Source: Acanthochromis polyacanthus
Taxonomy: Eukaryota > Chordata > Actinopteri > Pomacentridae
Reading direction: 5' to 3'
NCBI RefSeq assembly: GCF_021347895.1
Contig: NC_067115.1
Span: forward strand, 9,014,064 to 9,078,063
Length of the DNA: 64,000 bases
Below are positions 21,841 through 34,155 of the stretch, one piece after another (within the stretch, counting starts at the first letter, position 1; every line of letters begins with the position of its first letter). Made by a program: the position numbers and the translations under genes. Below the pieces are notes generated by a model, which was given only the letters and a program-made list of their open reading frames with translations, searched no databases and had not been told where the DNA came from.

Positions 21841-24169
21841 AAATTGGGAGTGTTTTCGCTGAAGCTGATCATACTTTTATGGAACATAATATGTAAAATA
21901 ACTTTCTGTGGTTTTCAGATAAAGTATGAGAGTAAAAAGCACAATATTCCTTCCAGGAATGTAGCAAAATTAAAGAATAATACTGTATACATAGAGTTAA
22001 AATATCTAAACATTCAAATTTCTGTCAGTTTTGAATTAAATCTTCCTTCTTCCACATAAAAAAGGAATCCTTGAGCAGAATCACCAGAATCTTGGTGCCT
22101 CTGGGCGCCTGTTGGTGGACTTGATGTTTTACGTGCTTTGTTGGGAGATTCGGAGCTGTGGCCAAACAGTCGGTCCACCTTAAATGAAAGTGGCTCCCCT
22201 TCCTTTAGTGTGTCCCACGGTCAGAGCCCCCCACACCGCCTCCTCTCTCCTCCCTCCGGTACCTCACACTGCACATCCTGGCACCCGGAGCTGCGGTGGA
22301 GGCTGTGAGGTGTTTTTTATTTTTTTTACGGAGGTTTCTGCGCTTCCAAAAAACACACTCCGACAGTGTTTCCCCCTCTTCATACATCCTTTAAAACAGA
22401 GGAACAAACTCCGGAGAGTCAGAGCTGCTTTGGGCTGGTAGCAGTTGTGTTAAAATGTCACCACTACAAGAGCGGAGGCGCTAAAAGGAAAATAAAACGT
22501 TTCCAAATAATTAAACAGACCCTTATGTAACGTCCCCCGCGGCTCCACCATGAATAAATAAGATGCAGAGGGAAGAGCTGCACACTTTGGCACAGATCAT
22601 GATGGAGAACAAACCACCGATGATTGGTAGAAAGACAGTCAGGGAGGGATGGTGGAATAATCCTCTAATATAACACAACTCCAGGCGGACCACTGGAAGC
22701 AACGTTTCCCCTAAAACACTCAACAAAGGAGCCTTCTCCTTCCACTGGACCAAATTAACTGATTTAAATGAGCCTTTAAAAACATTATTTGGAAGCGTTT
22801 CATTTAATGATGGTAGTTACATCAGTTTAATATTTTTGTTAAAAAATGTACTTTTTTTACAGTGCAGTTTTAATATTAAGCATTACACAGAAACAGTCCA
22901 ACCAGTAGCGGATAAGTCACATCTTTACAGACTGGAAGGCAGCAATGCTTGACTAAATTAAATCTGTTTTTACAAAGTAATGACAAATAATTGAACTTGT
23001 GTAGTTTGTACTCAAATTTCGTGGCTTTGAAACTTAATTTTTCTTCACCTTGAGGTCAGAATTTTATGTACCTACTTTTGTGATTTAAATTCGTGGACCT
23101 AACACCTTCAACGTTGCCGATAATTAAGTCCATAACACTTAAACAGTTCTTTTAAATGAGGTGGAAATACTGGTTGAAACTCTTTGATTTTTCATGAGTG
23201 ATTGACTTTAAAAAAATGTAAACTTGTGTTAATTCTACCAATCAGTAATAGTTAGAATACCTTTTAATGTCGAGGAAAAGGTAATTCCGTTAACTCAATG
23301 TAAGCTGTTGGTTGAACATAATTTCATTAGAAGATTTTATTTAATGTTTTTGTTGTTGTTGAGCCAAAACATTGTTTTTAAAAACATATTTGACTGAAGA
23401 AGAAAAGGCAGGTCCTCGGTGTAGTTTGTTGGTTGAAGAGAATTTCATCAGATGTTCATCATAACTCAGAAGTATTGATGCAAATTGTTGCATTCACAGT
23501 ATATTTTAATAACAGTATGTAGGAATAATTGTAAGAAATACTTATTTCTGCAGCACTATCTGTTTTTATGATGGCTTTACTGCTTTGAACTACTAAAATG
23601 GTTGTAAAATGAAACAGTTTAATGTATACAGGAACAGAAAAAAGTAGCTTTTGATTTTTTTGAATAGATACACTGTAAAAAAAATTTGGACCAACTTAAA
23701 GTGTTACATTTGGTAACATTAAATTGAATCAAGTTTGTGCAAATGAAGTTAACACATAATGTCACTGATTTAAGTCAGATGTACTTAAATAATTTAGATT
23801 TCCGTCAAATAAGCACTGATGAAAGTTCATTATGAGGAAAGTCAGCTTGAAGTTTTCACAGTTAAGTGTCTGCTTTATCCAAATGTAAAACCTTAGTTTG
23901 TCATTCAACGTATGATTCTTTTCATGTCCTTATACAGCTGAGATGCAGCAGAAAACAAATGTAGAAAAATAGAACTCAAGCACAGAAAAGAGCTGTAAGT
24001 CTAAATTCTGCTCTTCAACTGGAAATCAAATACCAGTTTAAAGAGACAAAGTCTAATTTTAAGCTGAGAGAATCCACAAAAGTGAACTGCCCTCTCCAAA
24101 GCAGAAAATGAGCTTTATTTGAAACAGTACTTTACTTAAACTGCATCTCAGATACGCTGTTACAGTGTT
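21841..24169. other. Intergenic between nptx1l and rptor; possible upstream elements
   Basis: The segment 22190-22320 is GC-richer ('gtgtcccacggtcagagcccc', 'ccctccggtacc') and overlaps frames on both strands without recognisable domains. It could be a regulatory element. The rest is A/T-rich, with a family word at 22850-22870 and another at 23670. No exon or RNA gene is supported. Confidence 0.4.
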
Positions 24170-24930
24170 TGCTTTTTGTCAGAATAATATCAATTTTCTG
24201 AACAGTTTAGTGTTATTTCACATTTTCTGTGTTTCGTTAAATTAGAGATAACTAGTAAAGTTACAGGAAAGAAAGAGAGAATATAGTAACCCTAGAACAA
24301 AAGCAAGCCAAAGCTGTAAATAATCATCAATAATGTGTAATTTTCTAAAAGTCTTGATCCATTATTGTACAGCATTTGAATAAAACTACACTATTTTTGC
24401 TGTTAAATGGATTTTTTGCGTGATTTTTACTAGATATTTTCTGACAATCTGCAAAATAACAGTTTTGAAAAATGTATTACTATTTACCTGTTTTAAAAAT
24501 ACTTAATATGCAAAATTATTCCTTCAAATAATGGCAAATATTTGTAAAATCTGATATTTTCTGCAACATAACAATGTACATTTATGGTCAAACACTGTAA
24601 AAGAACAAATGATAATTGGTGAAAATACAGATTTTTTTTTAGAGTGACTTCATGTAGTTTTTTGATTTTTATATTTTTTTACAGTTAATGTGCAAAATAA
24701 CACATTTTTCTGTAATTTTTTCTAGTCATCAGCTGTAATTTAACGGTGAGGGGAAAATCTGTAAGGCAATACTAAACTGTTAAAAATAAATGTTTGCAGT
24801 TTTTTCAGTTAAATGGTTTAAAAAGTATATTTTTTACACACTTTTAGTTCTTTTTAACAAGTATAAACAAATGAATGCCTAACCTGCCAATGTTCTATTG
24901 TAAGGTCAGTTTTATAAAATACATTTTTTA
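24170..24930. repeat. Copy of the TGTAAAA-rich repeat family
   Basis: The block has both orientations joined: 'tgtttcgttaaattagagataactagtaaag' and 'tttgaataaaactacac', then 'ggaaaatctgtaa', 'aaacactgtaaaag' and 'tgaaaatacagatttttt'. Confidence 0.6.
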
Positions 24931-25589
24931 CACCTCTACTACTAACTGCAGGCTGCGTTCAGTCTTTAGCTGCTGCTCCGCTTGACTCAGAATGAAGTTT
25001 TCTTACAAAAATCACAGATTAGCTGCCAAACAAAGACAAACTCCGTACGCAATACTGTGCCATTAAACAAGAGATAAATGTGCACCTCCAACATTTCCTT
25101 TTATTCTCCTCTCAAACTGTGATGATGCGTAGCTGCCGCTGGCTGAAGGTTTGATGAAAATTGACCCGCAGTCTGCTCTAATTTGTTTAATTATTGATCG
25201 GACGCCTTGTAATCAGTGAGGTGCCATGCTGAGGGCGAGAACCGGCCGAGATAACAAATGGTTAATGGCAGAGTCTAAATGTTGGGTCGCAAGAACAGAT
25301 TCTCCCGATCTCAGCACATTAATGAACAGAACGTGTCTTTAGAACCTTCAGGATCAACAAGTGAAGATTCACTGTCAAACTACAGCAAAAAAATAAGATT
25401 TAAAGGTTTTGATGTGCAGAGGAATAATGATAACACTAAGCAGTGGTGCCAAAACTGTAAGTTAAAATTATAATTAAACGCTGGCATTTTAAAGGAAGTC
25501 ACCATAGTGTTTACATACATTATCATTTACCGGCACGTGCAGTTACGCTCAGTGTTGATACAGCAGCAATGTGATATAAATACAGTATA
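24931..25589. other. Intergenic, no gene recognised
   Basis: Around 25130-25250 the DNA is less A/T-rich ('gtgaggtgccatgctgagg'), but there is no frame or motif I can assign. Confidence 0.4.
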
Positions 25590-25954
25590 ATACCACAAAG
25601 TCTAGGGTGCCTGAAAAAATATGCTAAAAATGATGGAATATTGCAATGTTAAAAAAAAAAACATAATGGTAAATATCTGTAAAATAATGACTTTTTTGTG
25701 GATTCTGTTACATAGTGTAATTTTAGGGTCATACATGGTAAAAGAACAGATTACCATTTGTAAAAATACAGGTTTGTTTTTTTTTAGATGTGGCTGTTAT
25801 TTATAGCTTTAGCCATTTTTTAATGGTTTACATGCAAACAAACGCTTTCCGTGATTTTGCTAGTTAGTATCTGCAATTTAACAAAACAAAATCTGTAAAA
25901 TAACAGTAAAATCCTGACAAAATTACAGTAAAACACAGTTTTAAAAAAACAAAC
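25590..25954 (+). repeat. Copy of the TGTAAAA-rich repeat family, target of a transposon
   Basis: Order of words: 'gggtgcctgaaaaaata', 'tggaatattgcaatgtt', 'gtaaatatctgtaaaataatg', 'ccatttgtaaaaatacagg', 'tgattttgctagttagtatctg', 'aatctgtaaaataacag'. It ends against the TTAA that borders the 25959-26871 element. Confidence 0.6.
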
Positions 25955-26875
25955 TTAAAGCTGCTGTCCAGAGTTTCCGTTTGTTTTCAATTTATGTATC
26001 ATTTTTTAACAAAGCTTAAATGTGTTAGTCTAGTTCGATACTATAATATAAAGTTAGTATAACGCGATATGAAAATTTATTCCTGAGCTCCGCCTTCCTC
26101 TCATAGACCCCCATGTTATTCCAAAAAGCGCCGGTCGCTGCCGACCAATCAAGTTCAAGCTTCAGCTTTGTCATGCTGTCAATCAACGGTTACGCGCACA
26201 GCAAGCAAGCCCATGCAGAGGTGGGCGAGCTACGCACTACGCAACCGCGCGCACATTTGTTTTGCTTGTGGAGGAGAGAGCATCAGGGATCAGCAACTTC
26301 CAGAAAAGTTACCAATCCCACGGCTTGTCAGGCCAAGAGACTGCAGGACGTTTTTGGCTCGGGGTGCTCGCGTCGCTCCCCGACCACGGCCTCCATAGCC
26401 CGCCTGACGGCTTCATTTAGATGCCCGACCTCTGGAGGAAGATGTTGGGGCGTCTGGGACATACTCTTCGTCAGAGGAGTCATGCAATTCTGAACTCTAG
26501 ATAGAAATAAATAAACAATGTAACACATATGCACGCGTAAATGCACGAAGTTTGATAAACAACGTCATCGAGAGGGATACACGAGTGTAATCACATATTG
26601 AAACTTTACTCGTTCGTCCTAGCAGATTCATGTTATTTTGGTATTAGGACAAGTTAGACTCAATACAGCATTCTAACGTAATTCCTTTATTATTTACTAA
26701 ATGTACTAAATGTAGAAGAGTGGAAAACAGCAAAACAGGCGAGATGCTGCAGCACTCCGGGCACTTCTCTCATGTACTGCGCGCGTGCACAAATAAAGGG
26801 GCGAAATCAGAGGGAGGGAGGGACCAACAGTGTTTTGGGAGACGCTGCGATTCAAACTCTGGACAGCAGCTTTAA
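25955..26875. mobile_element. TTAA-flanked DNA transposon, 913 bp, perfect 18-bp TIRs
   Basis: TTAA (25955-25958) is followed by AGCTGCTGTCCAGAGTTT (25959-25976). Its exact reverse complement occupies 26854-26871 and is followed by a second TTAA (26872-26875). TTAA duplication is shared by piggyBac and Kolobok. The ends start AG rather than the CCC usual in piggyBac, so a Kolobok-like element is more likely. The interior is CpG-richer than its surroundings and carries a broken coding relic on the minus strand. Perfect end repeats argue for a young or recently mobilised element. Confidence 0.75.
26290..26496 (-). pseudogene. Broken acidic/RG-rich N-terminal relic in the TTAA element
   Basis: Read from 26496 on the minus strand, the frame gives SSELHDSSDEEYVPDAP, then TSSSRGRASK, a TGA stop at 26415-26413, and on in the same frame SRQAGYGGRGRGATRAPRAK and NVLQSLGLTSRGIGNF, to a stop at 26292-26290. 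An acidic start followed by an Arg/Gly-rich basic stretch is common at the N-terminus of fish transposon proteins. I do not recognise the exact family. Continuation of composition across the stop suggests a single nonsense change in a former gene. There is no start codon in the part I can follow. Confidence 0.4.
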
Positions 26876-28374
26876 ATACCGACAAACAGATTTAGAGCAA
26901 ATAAAAACCCAACAACCCCGCGTCAGTTTACATCAATATTTTACAGTTGAGACAAGTTAAAATTCAGTTGTTTTCAACCAGCCAGCTACATTCAGGTAGA
27001 GAAATGAGCTTTTCTTCTACAATCAAAGTATTTTTTTAATATATTTATTGATAGCATAAACATAGGTCCAGTGTAATACTTTTTATAGTGTAGTTTAACA
27101 TTTAGAAATGCACTAAAGCACCTAAAACAATGAAGGATGAGCAAAGTTACCGTTTTTCAGAGGCAGCAGTACATAAAAATATTTTTAAAATATAAATATA
27201 ATTATATTTTTGAAACAGTGACAACATTTTTTAACTTATTATAAAATAATGAAAAAATTGCAAACAAAAGGCCTATCTCAGGGTATCAGTGTAGAGTTAG
27301 TAATTCTATTTGTCGTTGGCTAAACGCACCTTTGTAAACCGTTGTGTAAAAACTTAATTAGCAGCCATTCTTGTTTACAATTCCAAGCAGCTCATTTTTT
27401 TTTTCAGTGATTTCTTACAGAGAGTCAGCCCACCTCTGTCACAGCGAGGTTACAGTAAACGATGAGAGCTCACTACATGTATCTGTTCAATATTCATCTC
27501 CTTTCCCACGCATAAAAAAAGTGCTGCAGCGCCATATGTTCAGCCATGTTTCCTCTCGTTCTCACCATGTGCTTCTCCTCGTTCAGCTGCAACACCGGGA
27601 AAAAACGACATTAACTAGACGTCAGTCACATCTTGGCGAGCTTTTCCAAATCATGAGGAAAGTGTGACCGGTTTGCAGGCATATTGTGGACTTTATTTTT
27701 GGACACTCATTCTGTCTTTGTGAAAATAAAGCAAATCCTGTTGCTGGAACTTGATGTTGTGCAGACAGATTCTGTGCTGCTCTTCTTGAATGCTTTGACA
27801 CATTTCTTCCCTGCAGTGGAGGTCAGATGCAGAAATGCATCAGGCCCGAGCTGGACTCCAGGGGCGGGTGTGGAAAAAGAAAAAGGCTGAAATCCATAAT
27901 GATCAGTCTCTCAAGCTCACTGAATAATGCAAAGCTTTATAATAGAACCCACTCTCTAATGGCAGAGACAGATAAGAATCATTTCACACGCTGGCAGCAA
28001 AGCGCTTTTCTTATTTATCCAGCAATAGCTGGTAGATGCTGCTGGTAGTTGGGGGGGCGACTGTACAGACTGACAGCGCCGCACAGCGAAAGCAGGAAGA
28101 CAGGAGGGTTGTAGGGAGGACAGACGCTGCATGTCAGTCCTTTTATTTGAGCTGAATCTCATCTCATAGCTCAAAGAGAGCACATTTAAATTGCTGAATT
28201 TATACATAACACTGTTCTCTTATGGTTCTTCCTGTGCAAAAGCATCATGTTCACACTGGTCTGTTGTCTCTAACGTTTTTGGCTGCAATAGCAGAAATGT
28301 GGGCACATTATCCTCCATGCCATTCCTGTACATATCCATATGTAAACTCATCATGTCATACCCAAAAGACTCGG
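26876..28374. other. Intergenic, no gene recognised
   Basis: The region is A/T-rich to 27300, then mixed. Several short frames in conflicting phases (27371-28207) show no domains. There are no CpG islands or transposon ends I can name. Confidence 0.4.
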
Positions 28375-29335
28375 GGTGGGGGGATCCTGACCCATATCCG
28401 TGGTAGAGGTCCTCAGGAAACCTTTTGGTGGTAAAGGGCCAGGTATGGACGAGATTCGCCCCCGCTGCTAAATGCTCTGGACGTTGTTGGACTGTCTTGG
28501 CTGACGTGTCTCTTCAATGCCCCGTGGACATCAGGTACACTGCCTGTGAAGTGGCAGACTGGGATGGTGGCTCCCGTATTTTTAAAGAGGGACCAGAGCG
28601 TCTTCTTCAGTTGTTGTATCGGGACGTGACACTCCTCAGCCTCCCCGAGAAAGTTCCTTCCAGGGTGCTGGATGGTAGACTCCGACAGATCTGAGTTGAA
28701 CCTTGGATCCAGAGCAGTTTGTAGCCAAGTGTGAAGGGACTGAGATGCAAGTCATGAAGGAGTTTAAGTGTCTAAGGATCTTGCTCAAGATGGAGCGTGA
28801 TGGACAGGAGGCTTGTTGCAGCATCAGCGGTAATGCAAGTATTGTACTGGATCCAACTGAGCTGGAAGGCAAAACCTTCGATTTACCAGACGATCTATGT
28901 TCCAGCCCTCATCTATGGTCATGAGCTCTGTGTAGTGACCAAAAGAACGAGATCGCAGTGGAAGTGACTGAAATGAGTTTGCTCTGTAGGGTAGCCAGGC
29001 TCAGCCTTAGAGATGGGGTGAACAGCAGCTTGGAGTAGTCGCTGTTCCTTAATGTCAAAAAGGAGCCAGTTGAGGTGGTTCAACGTCTGATTCATATGCC
29101 TCCTGGGAGACTTCCTTTGGAGGACTTTTCCAGCACGTCCACCTGGGAGGAGAACCCAGGGTAGACCCAGAACTTGCTGGAGGGATATTATATCTCATCT
29201 GGCCTGGGAACGCCTGAGGATGTCCCAGGAGGAACTGGAAAGCATCACTGAGGAGAGAGACGTCCCAAATGACCTGCTTCATCTGCTGCTTATGAGACCT
29301 GACCCTGGATAAGCGGAAGAAGATGGATGGGTACC
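28375..29335 (+). mobile_element. Rex3/RTE-like LINE remnant with internal deletion
   Basis: 28425-28730 matches the early reverse-transcriptase region of a fish RTE-type LINE; a word such as 'gacactcctcagcctcccc' is diagnostic from memory. From about 28730 it jumps to the late part ('ccaagtgtgaagggactgagatg'). It continues through 'ctatggtcatgagctctgtg', 'gaccaaaagaacgagatcgc' and 'gcctgggaacgcctgagga' to 'ggataagcggaagaagatgg' at the 3' end. The missing middle would hold the catalytic F/YxDD box, so the element is dead. The frames are also broken by stops and shifts. The short GATGG tail suits Rex3. Confidence 0.7.
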
Positions 29336-29545
29336 TGCACATATCCAATATTTAAACTCACAGTGCCATATCTGTACAAATCCATGTGTAAATTCACTGT
29401 GCTTTGCACATTGTCTATATGTGACCCTTATTAGTTGTTTTTATTTTCGTCTTGCTTCTTTCATTGCTCGTCTCTATCAAGCTACTGTACCATGTAATTT
29501 TCCCCAGTAAGGGATCAATATAGTTTATCTTATCTTGTCTTTTGT
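29336..29545 (+). mobile_element. Probable LINE 3' tail with TTATC repeats
   Basis: 'ttttccccagtaagggatcaat' followed by 'atagtttatcttatcttgtc' is the usual 3' untranslated end of a fish LINE ('ccc...ggggatcaataaagt' plus a short simple-repeat tail). It directly follows the RTE-like remnant but looks like a different family, so it may be a neighbouring insertion. Confidence 0.5.
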
Positions 29546-30780
29546 TTGCTTTGTCCACTTTATTAGCTTGACTGTTCTTTCTGTGTCACTGTTTCACAGC
29601 TCCTGGCTGCTGAGATTTGAGTTGTGCTGCAGGTAACTGAAGCTTCTCTGCAGAAACTCTATGCTGCTGCAGTGATGTCTTTATTTCAACTATACAGAGG
29701 GGAGCAGACTGCTGCTTTGAATGTTTTCATATCCGGACCAGCATGGGAAGAGCAAACAGGAATTAGACCAACAATAAATGTCTTCATCTGTAGATTCATG
29801 GTTTTACCTTACAGGTCTGAATGATTTTTTCCTTGACCTTCAACTCTACCATCAATCGATCATAACTTTTCAGGCCAGAACTTTGCTTTATCGACGTCCA
29901 GCACCGTGCACCACCAGAGAGCCATTCACCAACTTATTCGCTACTCATTAAAACCCAAAGTGACATAAACAAATGCCGGTGGCATTATGCGTTCCGCTGG
30001 GCGCTAAGCTAATCTCATCATAATTCTCCAAAGCCTGCACATTAACGCTGCTGCTCCGACAGTGCTGTTCATCAAGCCGCTTGTGCTGGCCTCGTTGGAC
30101 TTCCTCCAGAAACAACATTTTCCCTCCATCAGGCTTCGACATGTTCGAGGCCAAAATGTGTCCAGAGGAGGACGAAGAGGGAGTCTGAGTCTCAAAGAGT
30201 CTTTTTCGCTTTGCAAGCTATCTCATAATATACTGAAGAGAAATTATATTTGATCCAACTTAGGAATTTGATGTGTTTTGAGGCAGCATGTATTTTGTAT
30301 TCCTCAAAAACCTTTTTTCCATCAGAGTGATTCTAACCAGCATCCCATTTGAAAGTATCAGTTTCATCATTTTTTGGACATTTTTTTTTCCTGTCACTAG
30401 ACTGCTGTTGTTTTTTTGTTGGTTTTTTTTTTAACTGAATTGTCTTTTTCTATTTTCTTTTACACCAAGTAAGTCTGTCACCATCTTCCAATCACGTGTC
30501 CTGCCCTGATCCATGGTGTTGCATCTTGAAGTGACAGGACTGGTTTGACCCTCATCGTAGAACCTGGTTGTTTCCAGGTGTACCGCCCTGAGTGAAGGTG
30601 GTCCTGCAGGACCCCAGGATGTGTCGAGTGTTGCTGGAGTCGGGCAAAAGGAGCATGTGGGACCTTCTACACACCGTACCCTGAAGGTCCTGGGAGACGA
30701 CAGGACATCAAAGTTTGCTCTGAATGCCTTCATCTCCCTCAGCTCTTTCCAAGGTATCTGTCTCACTTGTCTGTGTCTTC
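29546..30780. other. Intergenic, no gene recognised
   Basis: The segment 30490-30760 is GC-richer, with a 111-codon minus-strand frame and a possible donor near 30752 on the plus strand. I recognise no protein in either strand. Other frames are short and conflicting. Confidence 0.35.
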
Positions 30781-31275
30781 CTTACTTTTTAAATACAAAA
30801 TATCAATAAAAGTGCAAAAATACCTTTAGAAATTGTGTCTTATGTAAAATAACATTTAAAACCTGTAACTCAATTAACATGATTTTCCTTTTTTTTAAAG
30901 AAAAGACTGATTTGAAAGAGATCCTTTTTAAATACTATACGAATAAAAGATAAAAAACAAACTAGAACATCTTCCCTGCTACGTTAATGTGTTTTCATCA
31001 AGTGTACACTATTAAAAAAAGTGACAATGGCAAGCATTTGTAAAGTGAGAATATTTTTAGTGAATTTAAACTCACAAAACGGTTTAATCTTATGGTCACA
31101 CATTATGAAAGTATAAATTACAAGTTCCAAAAAGGATGTAGATATTTACACTTTTGGCCTTTTTTTCCTCTTTAAAGTGAACATTTTCCTACAGTTTTAT
31201 GAGTTATTACCTGTAATTTGAGAAAAAACAAAACATCTGTAAGTATGTTTCATTTTATTGCAAAAAAACAACACA
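30781..31275. repeat. Diverged copy of the TGTAAAA-rich repeat family
   Basis: Words 'atgtaaaataacatttaaaacctgta', 'caagcatttgtaaag', 'ttatggtcacacatt', 'ttacctgtaatttgagaaaaaac' and 'acatctgtaa' follow the plus-orientation order of better copies. Confidence 0.5.
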
Positions 31276-32089
31276 TTTTTCACTCTACCAACTTGCAGCA
31301 CCTCTGCTTGTGTGAACCAGACCTGTAACATTATTACAACACTTTGTATTTTGCTTCTGAGAGGTCACTTTTTCTCTGCTTGTTAAAATGTCACTGTTAT
31401 TGCTCACTGATATGTGGCTCCACGACTCGCAGACTCTTAAATCTCAACCATTTTCAGGTGAGACAAAAATAAACATTAAGCCTTCTAAAATTTTACACGG
31501 CGCCATAATGGAGAAGCGGTTCCCACAGAGCTGCAGTCCTGAAGACAAGCTGAAGCACTTAGTGTTTAGTGGCCGTCACTCTGTGGGAGCAGGTGTGTTT
31601 TAGGACTCAATAACACCGAGAAGATGAAACCCCGTAAAGCAGAGGAGCTCTGAAGTGGAAGTGAGTAATAGGCTGAGCACATCTCCTCTCAATTACATCA
31701 AGTGACCAAAGCGTCTCCTTGTAAAATACAACTTTCTCTTCCTTTGTGTGTTGGATTATTTCTCCCAAAAGGAGATTACATTCTGACTGAGCCAAGTTTA
31801 CAGAGAAGGGAGACGAGTGGAGGAAATTTCATCAACACTTCAGGATTCTTGATTTAGGAGGTGCATGAAACGTGGGTAGAAATGTCAGGCCTTCTCTTGT
31901 TTTATTAATCACTGATTTATTTGAAATCAAAACAAACTTCCTTCAGCACTGATTATAATAGTTTTTTGTGTTGTCGATGTAGTTTGACTCCTTGTCAGGT
32001 GTCAAGTGAAGGACTCCCATTATGATTCAATCACATTCAGATTTTCTTTAGCATGAATTAGCCATAATGCTAATTTATTGTCTACATTT
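31276..32089. other. Intergenic, no gene recognised
   Basis: No exon, RNA gene or named transposon. Short frames around 31388-31795 lie on opposite strands and share no motif with known proteins. Confidence 0.4.
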
Positions 32090-32850
32090 GAACCAAACAG
32101 TGAAAATATGTAAAATAATGCTTTAAAGAAATACACCATTTTCAATCCTAAATACACATAATTTCTCTTTTCTATGACATCAAATATCTGCAGAATATTT
32201 TTTTAACTGATTCAAAACAGTTAAACAGTGTCATTTTACAATTAGACAGAAATACAGTTGTAAAGTAAAAATGTTGGCATCACACATGGTTCAAGATTTC
32301 TGTTATGAACATGATTTGCAGTTTTGTTTATTTTTCAGTCAACATGTAAATAATTTTTTTCTTACATTTTACTGTATATGATCTGTAATTTAACTAAATG
32401 GGTAAAATATGTAAAACAACAGGTTAAAAAAAGTATTTACCATTATTCAGTCCTTTATTTAGATATTTTTTTCTTTCAAATGAGAGTAAGTACCTGTTAA
32501 AATTATTTAAAGTCAATTGAAGTGCATTTAAATACAGTTAAAATAATGTATTTTTATGGTCAAAGAACAAATTACCAAAAATAAAAATACAGATTTTTGA
32601 CATGGATGTTATTCAGACTTTACAATTTTTTTCTTTTACAGCTCATATAATCGTCATACCCTTTTCCTCTTTCTTTTTTCTTTTTTTTTAACATGCAAAT
32701 TTATTTTTAAAAAAATGAATGTGATTTTACTCTTCACTATTAGTAATAAACCAAAACAGGGAAACTCTGAAACAACTAACTTGTTCAAAAATTACAGTTG
32801 TAGATCTCAGCATTGCACCTCATAGTCTATTTTTACAGAGCACATCAGAA
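32090..32850 (+). repeat. Two adjacent copies of the TGTAAAA-rich repeat family
   Basis: The order 'aaatatctgcagaat', 'cagtcaacatgtaaat' and 'gatctgtaatttaac' (about 32185-32400) is partly repeated from 32490 ('ttatggtcaaagaacaaattacca', 'aaaatacagatttttgaca', 'taaaccaaaacagggaaactctgaaa'). It therefore reads as a head-to-tail pair. Confidence 0.55.
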
Positions 32851-33507
32851 GCGGTGGTAAACTGTGCATGAATAACGCAGACGCAAAGCGATTCTTGATG
32901 AGCTCTGAAGTCAGCTGCAGGCTCACAATCCCATCACTAAATAACCAGAATGTCTCATTAATTCTCTAATAAAATCAGATCTCCCACATGCTTTTCCCAC
33001 AAGCGCTCAATTTAAAATCTCTACATTTCACACTCCAATGCAGCCTGTCCTGCTCGATCTGTATATTTTCTGTGAAAGTTTAGGACCTTAAGCGACGACA
33101 AGTGAACCAGTGTAATCTGAATTTCAGAAACAGCTCCTTTAAATCAGCCAGAGATGTTTGCCCTCATGTAACTTTGATGCTGCACACAAGGCCACATGTT
33201 TCTTTAGAAGACGCTCTGAAGACCAGAACAGAGAACAGCAGACTCTGGATGCTTTGTTAGACTCGTGTCTCATCAATATTTACTGCTGCTGAGCTCAGAT
33301 TACTACAACTACTTATCTATGTAAGTATCCTGCTCGTAAGTGAGCTACTGAGCTGGAATTGGATGTATGAAGGTGCCATGTGGTGAAAATCCTGTTTCAT
33401 TGTTTTTTGTGGTTGTTATAAACCTGGAGGTGGAATGAACACAAAACAAAGATATGAAGACCTTTTCTTGTGTCATTCCTCACAACTAGATAGATTCCAG
33501 CTTTAAA
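32851..33507. other. Intergenic, no gene recognised
   Basis: Mixed-composition DNA without a defined feature, ending at the CCCAGATAG inverted-repeat element. Confidence 0.4.
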
Positions 33508-33981
33508 CCCAGATAGCAAACTATGGGTGAATCAATGTTGAATCCATGTTGAGACCTAACGTCGAAATTATACAGAAAGCGCAAGGTTGCTAAAATGTTG
33601 AGTCAATGTTTGCTTACATAGATTACATGTTTGCAAACATAGATTCAACATTAATTAAACATTGACCTGTCAAACATTTTAATTAAACCAAAATACAACG
33701 TAGATTCAATGGTATCTTTTAAACACAAACTTCAATGTTGACAAAATGTTGTTGAATCAACGTTGATCCAACCATCAGTCTTCAACCGTAACCACAATTC
33801 AACCTTCTTAACCCTAATTCAACATTGATTTAACATCTTTTGCTATCTGGGTAAAGTGTGATTTATGGTTGAAAAGCAAACATTGACTCAATATTTTATC
33901 AACCTTGCGCTTTCTGTATAATTTCTATGTTAGGTCTCAACATAGATTCAACATTGATTCACCCATAGTTTGCTATCTGGG
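33508..33981. mobile_element. MITE with ~100-bp terminal inverted repeats and an extra internal end
   Basis: The left arm begins CCCAGATAGCAAACTATGGG (33508-33527). The right arm ends with its complement at 33981. The two arms can be paired over about 100 bases with few differences, including 'acagaaagcgcaaggttg' and 'tgttgagtcaatgtttgc'. A third copy of the terminal word (TTGCTATCTGGG) lies inside at 33840-33851. The centre is rich in 'attcaacattga' words on both strands. AAA flanks both ends but is too weak to call a duplication. No protein is encoded. Confidence 0.75.
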
Positions 33982-34155
33982 AAAGACCGTAAGAATTATG
34001 CTCAATTTCTGTACAGACACCAATAGTCATCCAGTTCAGACTCTTTAAAGCCCCACCCCCCCTTACTGCTTCTAAGTGAACCATACAGATTGAACAGCTG
34101 CCTCTCAGTCCACCAAGCTTGTTCGCTTTCTACCTTAGCTCCTGTTAAATCAAAA
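33982..34155. other. Short intergenic spacer
   Basis: Lies between the inverted-repeat element and the THAP-like exon. It includes a C-run at 34056-34062 and no other feature. Confidence 0.4.
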
